Both the position numbers and the translations under genes were made by a program. Shown here one piece after another: positions 55,617 through 64,000 of a stretch of 64,000 bases of DNA. The stretch lies in assembly GCF_003989825.1 (NCBI RefSeq), contig NZ_RZHE01000008.1, positions 248,001 through 312,000 of the forward strand. Reading direction: 5' to 3'. A model generated the notes under the pieces. The model ran no database searches, was not told where the DNA came from, and saw only the letters and a list, made by a program, of their open reading frames with translations. Positions within the stretch are counted from its first letter, which is position 1. Each line of letters starts with the position of its first letter. The DNA comes from Vreelandella populi (GTDB taxonomy: Bacteria > Pseudomonadota > Gammaproteobacteria > Pseudomonadales > Halomonadaceae).

Positions 55617-58448
55617 ATGCAACAAGGCATAATGGAGTTAATGTGGCGTTCCTCTCACGTTAGTGGTGGCAATGTCCACTACGTGGAAGCGCTTTACGAG
55701 CAGTACCTCGACGATCCTGATGCTGTCCCTGATGAATGGCGTAGCTATTTTGACCAGCTACCGCGTGAGGGCAGTGCCTCCCACGATGTTCCACTAAGCC
55801 CCATTCGTGATCAGTTCTACCAGCTGGGTCGAGAAAGTCGTCCCGGACGTGTTGCGGCGGCAGCCGACAGCGGTGAGAACAAAAAGCAGGTGAAAGTCCT
55901 GCAGCTGATCAACGCGTATCGCTTTCGTGGTCATCAGAAGGCTGACATCGATCCGCTTGGGCTGCGCAATCCCACCCCCGTCCCTGATCTCGATTTGTCA
56001 TTTCATCAGCTGACAAAAGCTGATCTTGATACCGAGTTCCAGACCGGTTCGTTTTTCCTGGGTATTGATACGGCCCCGCTGCGTGACATCGTGGATGCGC
56101 TGGAGAAGACATACTGTCGCTCCATCGGCTGCGAGTTCATGCACATTGTGGACACCGAAGAGAAACGCTGGCTACAGCGCCGCTTCGAATCAGTACGCAG
56201 TGCGCCTAAATTCAGCGACGATGTGCGCAAGCATGTGCTTGAGCGTTTGACCGCTGCTGAAGGGCTGGAAAACTACCTGGCGTCTAAATATCCAGGCACC
56301 AAGCGTTTTGGTCTTGAAGGTGGTGAGGTCTTTGTACCGATGATGGACGAGCTTATCCAGCGTGCCGGCGGTTACGGTACAAAGGAAGTCGTTATCGGTA
56401 TGGCGCACCGCGGTCGTCTGAATCTACTGGTCAACATTCTGGGTAAAAACCCCGCTGACCTGATTGACGAGTTCGACGGCAAAAAGGTGATCGAACGTGG
56501 TTCTGGCGATGTGAAGTATCACCAGGGCTTCAGCTCCAACGTCATGTCACCGGGTGGCGAAGTCCACTTGGCCATGTCGTTTAACCCGTCGCACCTGGAA
56601 ATTGTCGCACCGGTAGTCGAAGGTTCCGTACGCGCGCGTCAAGACCGCCGCAACGATCCGGATGGCGACAAGGTACTGCCCATCAATGTGCATGGCGATG
56701 CAGCCTTTGCCGGCCAGGGTGTGGTCATGGAGACATTCCAGATGTCCCAGACGCGCGCCTATAAAACGGGCGGCACTGTGCATATCGTGATCAACAACCA
56801 GGTGGGTTTTACGACATCCAATCCGATGGATGCACGCTCGACCGAATACTGCACTGATATTGCCAAGATGGTTCAGGCGCCGATTTTCCATGTAAACGGC
56901 GACGACGCGGATGCGGTCTTGCACGTTACGCAGGTAGCGCTGGATTATCGTCAGCAGTTCAAGAAAGACGTGGTGATCGACCTCGTCTGTTATCGCCGTC
57001 GTGGCCATAACGAAGCGGATGAGCCGTCAGGCACCCAGCCGCTCATGTATGCCAAGATCAAGGATCATGCCTCTTCGCGCACGCTTTATGCCAAGCGCCT
57101 GGTTGAGGAAGGCGTTCTTTCTGAAGACGACGCCAAGGCGATGACGGAAACGTATCGCGATGATCTGGTGGCAGGTAACCATGTTGCTAATGCGCTGGTG
57201 CAGGAACCCAACAAATCCTTGTTTGTGGATTGGGCGCCGTATCTTGGGCATGAGTGGTCCGGCGATGCCGATACTTCAATTGATATGAAGCGTCTGCAAC
57301 AGCTGGCGGCAAAGATGTGCGAGATCCCTGACGGGGTCGAAGTACAGCGTCAGGTTTCCAAGATCTACGAAGACCGCCGCAAGATGCAGGCGGGCGGCAT
57401 GCCGATGAACTGGGGCTTTGCGGAAACCCTGGCCTACGCCACGCTGCTTGACCAAGGCCACCCGATCCGGATTACCGGACAGGATGTTGGCCGCGGTACG
57501 TTCTCACACCGCCATGCAGTAGTGCATAACCAGAAAGATGGTTCTACCTACGTACCGCTGCAGAACATGGCCGATGGTCAACCGCGTTTCACCATCCATG
57601 ACTCCTTCCTGTCGGAAGAAGCTGTTCTGGCCTTTGAATACGGTTACTCGACAACAGCGCCCAATGATCTGGTCATTTGGGAAGCTCAGTTCGGTGACTT
57701 CTTCAACGGGGCTCAGGTGGTGGTCGACCAGTTCATCTCCTCCGGTGAAAGCAAGTGGGGCCGTCTGTGCGGCCTGACCATGCTGTTGCCCCATGGCTAT
57801 GAAGGTCAAGGCCCAGAGCACTCATCAGCACGTCTTGAGCGCTTCCTGCAAATGTGTGCCGAGCACAACATGCAGGTATGTGTACCGACAACGCCTGCAC
57901 AGATTTTCCATTTGCTGCGTCGTCAGGTTATTCGCCCGCTGCGTAAACCGCTGATCGTCATGTCGCCCAAGTCGCTTCTGCGTCACAAGGAAGCGGTGTC
58001 GAGCCTTGAAGATCTGGCCTATGGCAAGTTCCAGATGGTACTGCCCGATCAGGCGGATCTAACGGCTGAAAGCGTCACCCGCGTTGTGCTGTGTTCGGGC
58101 AAGGTCTATTACGACCTGGCTGCCTGGCGCACTGAAAACGAGCGTAACGATACGGCTATCATTCGTCTTGAGCAGCTCTACCCCTTCCCGAAAGAAGAAC
58201 TTCTGGAAGTACTTCAGGCGTATACCAATGTGGAAGATATCGTCTGGTGTCAGGAAGAGCCTTTGAATCAGGGCGCCTGGTATTCAAGCCAGCACCACAT
58301 GCGTACAGTGGCTGATATGCTCAAGGATGGCCTGGGACGCGAGTTGAAATTTGCAGGACGTCCTGCCTCTGCCGCACCGGCAGCGGGCTACATGTCCGTT
58401 CATACTGAACAGCAGCGCCAGCTGGTGGAAGACGCTTTTAATCTATAA
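55617..58448 (+). CDS. sucA: 2-oxoglutarate dehydrogenase E1 component
   Basis: A 943-residue thiamine-diphosphate enzyme that decarboxylates 2-oxoglutarate in the OGDH complex. It has the N-terminal MQQGIMELMWRSSHVSGGN typical of the family (supporting ATG 55617), IGMAHRGRLNLLVNILGKNP, and the TPP/Mg region GDAAFAGQGVVMETFQMS. First gene of sucAB-lpd-sucCD. Confidence 0.96.
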   Translation: MQQGIMELMWRSSHVSGGNVHYVEALYEQYLDDPDAVPDEWRSYFDQLPREGSASHDVPLSPIRDQFYQLGRESRPGRVAAAADSGENKKQVKVLQLINAYRFRGHQKADIDPLGLRNPTPVPDLDLSFHQLTKADLDTEFQTGSFFLGIDTAPLRDIVDALEKTYCRSIGCEFMHIVDTEEKRWLQRRFESVRSAPKFSDDVRKHVLERLTAAEGLENYLASKYPGTKRFGLEGGEVFVPMMDELIQRAGGYGTKEVVIGMAHRGRLNLLVNILGKNPADLIDEFDGKKVIERGSGDVKYHQGFSSNVMSPGGEVHLAMSFNPSHLEIVAPVVEGSVRARQDRRNDPDGDKVLPINVHGDAAFAGQGVVMETFQMSQTRAYKTGGTVHIVINNQVGFTTSNPMDARSTEYCTDIAKMVQAPIFHVNGDDADAVLHVTQVALDYRQQFKKDVVIDLVCYRRRGHNEADEPSGTQPLMYAKIKDHASSRTLYAKRLVEEGVLSEDDAKAMTETYRDDLVAGNHVANALVQEPNKSLFVDWAPYLGHEWSGDADTSIDMKRLQQLAAKMCEIPDGVEVQRQVSKIYEDRRKMQAGGMPMNWGFAETLAYATLLDQGHPIRITGQDVGRGTFSHRHAVVHNQKDGSTYVPLQNMADGQPRFTIHDSFLSEEAVLAFEYGYSTTAPNDLVIWEAQFGDFFNGAQVVVDQFISSGESKWGRLCGLTMLLPHGYEGQGPEHSSARLERFLQMCAEHNMQVCVPTTPAQIFHLLRRQVIRPLRKPLIVMSPKSLLRHKEAVSSLEDLAYGKFQMVLPDQADLTAESVTRVVLCSGKVYYDLAAWRTENERNDTAIIRLEQLYPFPKEELLEVLQAYTNVEDIVWCQEEPLNQGAWYSSQHHMRTVADMLKDGLGRELKFAGRPASAAPAAGYMSVHTEQQRQLVEDAFNL

Positions 58449-58487
58449 AGCGCCCACCGGATTTAGAGAACATATAAGGGAAACGAC

Positions 58488-60053
58488 ATGGCTATCGAGA
58501 TCAAAGCGCCGACCTTTCCGGAATCCGTTGCCGAAGGTAGTGTGGCAGCGTGGCATAAAAAGCCGGGTGATAAGGTCGAACGCGACGAGCTGATTGTTGA
58601 AATCGAGACCGATAAAGTGGTGCTGGAAGTTGTTGCACCGGAGGCGGGTGTCCTGACTGACGTGATGGCCGAAGAGGGCGATACCGTTCAGTCTGATCAG
58701 GTACTTGGCAAGATCGGTGAAGGCAGCGCTTCTGGCGACAGCGAGAAAAAAGAAGAGAAATCTTCTGGCGATGACAGCGCTGAAAAGTCTGAAGAGAAAT
58801 CTGACGGCCAGAAAGAGCAGCAAGCCAGCGCCGGTAAGCAGCATGACATCAAGGCCCCAAGCTTCCCTGAGTCTATCCAGGAAGGCACCGTGGCTACCTG
58901 GCACAAGAAGGTCGGTGAGCCAGTTAAGCGTGATGAAGTGCTGGCCGATATCGAAACCGACAAGGTAGTGCTTGAAGTGGTAGCGCCGGCTGACGGCGCG
59001 CTCCAGGAAATCAAGGCCGAAGAGGGCAGCCAGGTAGAGTCCGAAGCGATTCTGGCGACCTTCGTCGAAGGCGGCGGCAGCGATTATGCTAACGCCACCG
59101 ACAATAGGCCTGCAGCTTCTGCCGACGATGGTGCCAGCGACGAGCAGATCGGCGACAAAATTGTCGCTCCGGCAGCGCGTAAGCTGATTGCCGAACATGA
59201 CCTTGACGTTGCCAAGATCGAAGGCACTGGCAAGGGCGGTCGCGTTCTGAAAGAAGACGTTCAGAAAGCGGTAAAAGATGGCTCTGCCAAGAAAGCGGCG
59301 AAGTCTTCTTCCGCACCGGCCAAGGCAGCCGCTGCTCCGGTTGCTGAAGGTGAGCGCACTGAGAAGCGCGTACCGATGACCCGCTTGCGTCAAACTATCG
59401 CCAAGCGTCTGGTACAGGCCCAGCAAACGGCCGCCATGCTGACCACGTATAATGAAGTGGACATGACTGAGATCATGGCCCTGCGTGCTCAGTACAAGGA
59501 TACGTTCCAGAAAGCTCACGATATCAAACTGGGCTTCATGGGCTTCTTTGTAAAAGCCGCTTCTGAAGCACTCAAGCGCTTCCCGGATGTTAACGCCTCA
59601 ATCGATGGCACCGACATTGTTTACCACGGGTATCAGGATATCGGCGTTGCAGTATCCACCGACCGTGGCCTGGTCGTGCCGGTTCTGCGCGATACCGACA
59701 GCATGAAAATTGCTGACGTTGAGCGCAAGATTGTCGACTTCGGTAAGCGTGGCCGTGATGGCAAGCTGGGTATGGACGACATGATGGGCGGTACGTTCAC
59801 CATCACCAACGGCGGTACGTTTGGTTCGCTGATGTCGACGCCGATCATCAACCCGCCGCAAACGGCCATTTTGGGTATGCACAAGATCCAGGATCGTCCG
59901 ATGGCGGTTGACGGTAAGGTCGAAATTCGTCCGATGATGTACCTGGCGCTCTCCTATGACCACCGCATGATCGATGGGAAAGACGCTGTTCGATTCCTGG
60001 TAACGATTAAAGAATTGCTGGAAGATCCGGCACGCCTGCTGCTGGACATCTAA
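58488..60053 (+). CDS. sucB: Dihydrolipoyl succinyltransferase (E2o) with two lipoyl domains
   Basis: A 521-residue E2 component. Lipoyl domain 1 (about 1-77, Lys43 in ETDKVVLEV), an acidic Lys/Glu/Ser linker (about 78-118), lipoyl domain 2 (about 119-193, Lys159 in ETDKVVLEV), a peripheral-subunit-binding domain (about 223-262), and a catalytic domain with the active-site motif SYDHRMIDG near the end. E. coli SucB (about 405) has only one lipoyl domain. Transfers succinyl to CoA. Confidence 0.95.
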   Translation: MAIEIKAPTFPESVAEGSVAAWHKKPGDKVERDELIVEIETDKVVLEVVAPEAGVLTDVMAEEGDTVQSDQVLGKIGEGSASGDSEKKEEKSSGDDSAEKSEEKSDGQKEQQASAGKQHDIKAPSFPESIQEGTVATWHKKVGEPVKRDEVLADIETDKVVLEVVAPADGALQEIKAEEGSQVESEAILATFVEGGGSDYANATDNRPAASADDGASDEQIGDKIVAPAARKLIAEHDLDVAKIEGTGKGGRVLKEDVQKAVKDGSAKKAAKSSSAPAKAAAAPVAEGERTEKRVPMTRLRQTIAKRLVQAQQTAAMLTTYNEVDMTEIMALRAQYKDTFQKAHDIKLGFMGFFVKAASEALKRFPDVNASIDGTDIVYHGYQDIGVAVSTDRGLVVPVLRDTDSMKIADVERKIVDFGKRGRDGKLGMDDMMGGTFTITNGGTFGSLMSTPIINPPQTAILGMHKIQDRPMAVDGKVEIRPMMYLALSYDHRMIDGKDAVRFLVTIKELLEDPARLLLDI

Positions 60054-61616
<1,563 letters not shown>

Positions 61617-61763
61617 ATAAGTTCAGCGGTAACCACCAAGCGCCACCACCAGGTGGCGCATCGCTTTCGGCTGTGTTGTAAAATAGCCGCCGAAAGTACA
61701 GGGATGGCCAGGTCAATTGATCTGACCATCGTTCGAGTCACATGCAACCAATGGCATGAATCG

Positions 61764-62930
61764 ATGAACCTTCACGAGTATCAAGGCAAACAGCTGTTTG
61801 CCGATTATGGTCTGCCAGTGTCCAAAGGCTTTGCCGTGGACACTCCCGAAGAAGCAGTAGAAGCCTGCAAAAAGATCGGCGGCGACATGTGGGTGGTTAA
61901 AGCCCAGGTGCACGCAGGCGGCCGTGGTAAAGCGGGCGGTGTTAAGCTGATTAAAGATCCGGCTGAAGCAAAGGCGTTTGCCGAGCAGTGGCTGGGTAAG
62001 AACCTGGTAACCTATCAGACTGACGAAAAAGGTCAGCCGGTTGCCAAGATTCTGGTTGAAACCTGCACCGATATCGCCGATGAGCTGTATCTGGGTGCCG
62101 TGGTTGACCGTACTACCCGTCGTGTGGTCTTCATGGCCTCGACCGAAGGTGGTGTGGAAATCGAAACGGTTGCCGAGCAGACACCGGAAAAGATTCTGAA
62201 AGCCGAGATCGATCCGCTGGTAGGCGCACAGCCTTACCAGGCGCGCGAACTGGCCTTCAAACTGGGCCTGAAAGGTGACCAGATCAAGCAGTTCACCAAG
62301 ATCTTCCTGGGTCTTTCCAAGCTGTTCCATGACAAGGATCTGGCACTGCTGGAAATCAACCCGCTGGTCATCACCGACGAAGGCAACCTGCACTGCCTCG
62401 ACGCTAAACTTGGCCTCGACAGCAACGCACTGTACCGTCACCCGGACCTGCAAGCCATGCGCGATCCTTCTCAGGAAGATCAGCGTGAAGCCGATGCAGC
62501 GAAGTGGGAGCTTAACTACGTAGCGCTTGATGGCAACATCGGCTGCATGGTTAACGGTGCTGGCCTGGCCATGGGTACCATGGACATCGTCAACCTGTCT
62601 GGCGGCAAGCCTGCCAACTTCCTGGACGTTGGTGGCGGCGCGACCAAAGAGCGCGTTGCAGAAGCGTTCAAGATCATCCTGTCTGACGACAATGTTAAAG
62701 CCGTTCTGGTTAACATTTTCGGCGGTATCGTTCGTTGCGACATGATTGCTGAAGGCATTATCGGTGCCGTTGAGCAAGTGGGTGTCAACGTGCCGGTTGT
62801 CGTTCGCCTGGAAGGTAACAACGCCGAGCTGGGTGCTGAAAAACTGGCATCTAGCGGTTTGAACATTATCGCTGCTACCAGTCTGACCGATGCGGCTCAG
62901 CAGGTCGTTAAAGCGGCGGAGGGCAAGTAA
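61764..62930 (+). CDS. sucC: Succinyl-CoA synthetase beta subunit
   Basis: A 388-residue ATP-grasp subunit starting [16 protein letters not shown], with [13 protein letters not shown] and the C-terminal [16 protein letters not shown]. It makes succinate and ATP or GTP from succinyl-CoA. The ATG at 61764 has no clear Shine-Dalgarno. Its stop overlaps the sucD start by one base (TAATG). Confidence 0.96.
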   Translation: MNLHEYQGKQLFADYGLPVSKGFAVDTPEEAVEACKKIGGDMWVVKAQVHAGGRGKAGGVKLIKDPAEAKAFAEQWLGKNLVTYQTDEKGQPVAKILVETCTDIADELYLGAVVDRTTRRVVFMASTEGGVEIETVAEQTPEKILKAEIDPLVGAQPYQARELAFKLGLKGDQIKQFTKIFLGLSKLFHDKDLALLEINPLVITDEGNLHCLDAKLGLDSNALYRHPDLQAMRDPSQEDQREADAAKWELNYVALDGNIGCMVNGAGLAMGTMDIVNLSGGKPANFLDVGGGATKERVAEAFKIILSDDNVKAVLVNIFGGIVRCDMIAEGIIGAVEQVGVNVPVVVRLEGNNAELGAEKLASSGLNIIAATSLTDAAQQVVKAAEGK

Positions 62931-63802
62931 TGAGCATCCTGATCGATAAGAACACCAAGGTCATCTGCCAGGGTTTCACTGGTGGCCAGGGCACGTTCCA
63001 CTCCGAACAGGCGATTGCCTACGGTACGCAAATGGTCGGCGGTGTTACGCCGGGCAAAGGCGGCCAGGAGCACCTGGGCCTGCCCGTTTTCAACACCGTT
63101 GCTGAGGCGGTCGAGAAAACTGGTGCAGAAGCCAGCGTTATCTACGTTCCGGCAGCGTTCTGTAAAGACTCTATCCTTGAAGCCGCTAATGCCGGCATCA
63201 AGCTGATTGTCTGCATCACCGAAGGTATCGCTACCCTCGATATGCTTGAAGCAAAAGTAAAATGCGACGAGCTGGGCGTTCGCCTGATCGGTCCGAACTG
63301 CCCGGGTGTTATCACTCCCGGTGAGTGCAAGATCGGTATCATGCCGGGTCACATCCACCAGCCGGGCCGCGTAGGTATCGTTTCCCGTTCTGGCACCCTG
63401 ACCTACGAAGCCGTCAAGCAGACCACTGACCACGGTTTCGGTCAGTCTACCTGTGTGGGCATCGGTGGCGACCCGATTCCGGGTTCCAACTTCATCGATA
63501 TCCTAGAGATGTTCGAGAAGGATCCGAAAACCGAAGCGATCGTCATGATCGGTGAAATCGGCGGTACGGCGGAAGAAGAAGCGGCGGCCTACATCAAGGA
63601 TCACGTTTCCAAGCCTGTTGTTTCCTACATTGCCGGTGTAACTGCACCTCCTGGCAAGCGTATGGGCCACGCCGGCGCGATCATCTCCGGCGGTAAAGGC
63701 ACCGCTGACGAGAAGTTTGCTGCCCTGGAAGACGCCGGTGTTAAAACCGTTCGTTCTTTGGCGGAAATTGGCGATGCGCTGAAAGAAGTGACTGGTTGGT
63801 AA
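62930..63802 (+). CDS. sucD: Succinyl-CoA synthetase alpha subunit
   Basis: A 290-residue CoA-binding subunit with [16 protein letters not shown] at the N-terminus, [20 protein letters not shown], and the phosphohistidine motif [17 protein letters not shown] near the end. Coupled to sucC. A strong terminator follows. Confidence 0.97.
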   Translation: MSILIDKNTKVICQGFTGGQGTFHSEQAIAYGTQMVGGVTPGKGGQEHLGLPVFNTVAEAVEKTGAEASVIYVPAAFCKDSILEAANAGIKLIVCITEGIATLDMLEAKVKCDELGVRLIGPNCPGVITPGECKIGIMPGHIHQPGRVGIVSRSGTLTYEAVKQTTDHGFGQSTCVGIGGDPIPGSNFIDILEMFEKDPKTEAIVMIGEIGGTAEEEAAAYIKDHVSKPVVSYIAGVTAPPGKRMGHAGAIISGGKGTADEKFAALEDAGVKTVRSLAEIGDALKEVTGW

Positions 63803-63824
63803 GTCACGTTCTACCTGGCGCGTC

Positions 63825-63853
63825 AAAAAAAGCACCCTTCGGGGTGCTTTTTT
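63825..63853 (+). terminator. Rho-independent terminator after sucD
   Basis: AAAAAAGCACCC pairs with GGGTGCTTTTTT around a TTCG tetraloop (63838-63841). It marks the end of the sucAB-lpd-sucCD operon. Confidence 0.9.
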
Positions 63854-63924
63854 ATTGCCTTCGTGTTGGCGTTCTACGCCAGCCAGCCATGCAGTTAGGG
63901 CTTAATCATTACCCGGGGCGGCCA

Positions 63925-64000
63925 ATGTCAGACTCAAGTGCTAAAGAGCGCTGCCGTAGGCTTCGAAAACCGAACCATAGCAGTACCGGCGCACCTGCCA
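63925..64000 (+). CDS. Possible start of an unknown gene, cut by the window edge
   Basis: ATG 63925 opens a frame that stays open to the last base (about 25 codons, very basic: AKERCRRLRKPNH). There is no clear ribosome-binding site. Too short to assign. Confidence 0.25.
   Translation, partial: MSDSSAKERCRRLRKPNHSSTGAPA

Noticed and set aside
55528..55632. A short frame upstream of sucA whose stop (TAA) overlaps a second ATG at 55632
   Set aside because: It has no ribosome-binding site, and the family N-terminus places the sucA start at 55617, so the overlap is with an internal Met codon.

Overview
The window is an ordinary-looking stretch of a gammaproteobacterial chromosome, most likely Halomonas or a close relative in the Halomonadaceae. 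I infer this from the overall resemblance of the proteins, the Pseudomonas-like forms of gltX, sdhC and sucA, the complete succinylarginine (ast) route, and the acidic linkers and tails on secreted or large proteins. No rRNA, IS element, prophage, CRISPR array or plasmid signature was seen.

Layout. 1-2.2 kb: end of an arginine succinyltransferase-pathway operon (astD, astB). 2.4-8.5 kb: small accessory genes: a TudS-like DUF523 protein, three GNAT acetyltransferases (one is ElaA), a MarR regulator divergent from an EamA exporter with two matching palindromes between them, a LysR regulator divergent from an NQO1-like flavoprotein, and BluB. 8.5-12.7 kb: LysR, a small DUF3311-like membrane protein with a sodium:solute symporter, and a DUF2252 protein. 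12.7-21.3 kb: envelope and ion-homeostasis genes (QmcA/NfeD, a TRIC-type channel, a 988-residue AsmA-like protein, DUF3581, a NhaP2-type antiporter). 21.4-31.1 kb: mmsA, a GAF-PAS-GGDEF protein, CorA, a reductase translationally coupled to an unusual proline-racemase-family protein, ArfB, a 2-hydroxyacid dehydrogenase and a flavin reductase-like protein. 31.4-47.6 kb: two chemoreceptors, redox and detoxification genes, a broken ribbon-helix-helix gene, a malate:quinone oxidoreductase with an export signal, LysR and AraC regulators each beside a probable target, NfsA, a lipoprotein and an XRE regulator.

From 47.8 kb to the end lies a core block: gltX, tRNA-Ala(GGC), tRNA-Glu(UUC), a 600-base AT-rich gap with DnaA-box-like sites, gltA on the minus strand, then sdhCDAB, sucAB, lpd and sucCD. 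These last genes encode citrate synthase, succinate dehydrogenase, the 2-oxoglutarate dehydrogenase complex and succinyl-CoA synthetase. Mqo at 36.8 kb adds another TCA step (malate to oxaloacetate).

No new multi-gene system stands out. The observations most worth a second look are: a possible 34-codon leader peptide whose stop overlaps the sdhC start, downstream of a good sigma-70 promoter; a proline-racemase-family enzyme with both catalytic cysteines replaced (Ser91/Thr258); the DnaA-box/AT-rich gap after the tRNA genes; an in-frame TGA splitting a ribbon-helix-helix regulator; a hexanucleotide repeat inside astB; an exported-type Mqo; and a two-lipoyl-domain SucB. Start codons were chosen by eye from Shine-Dalgarno spacing and family N-termini; no database search was possible.
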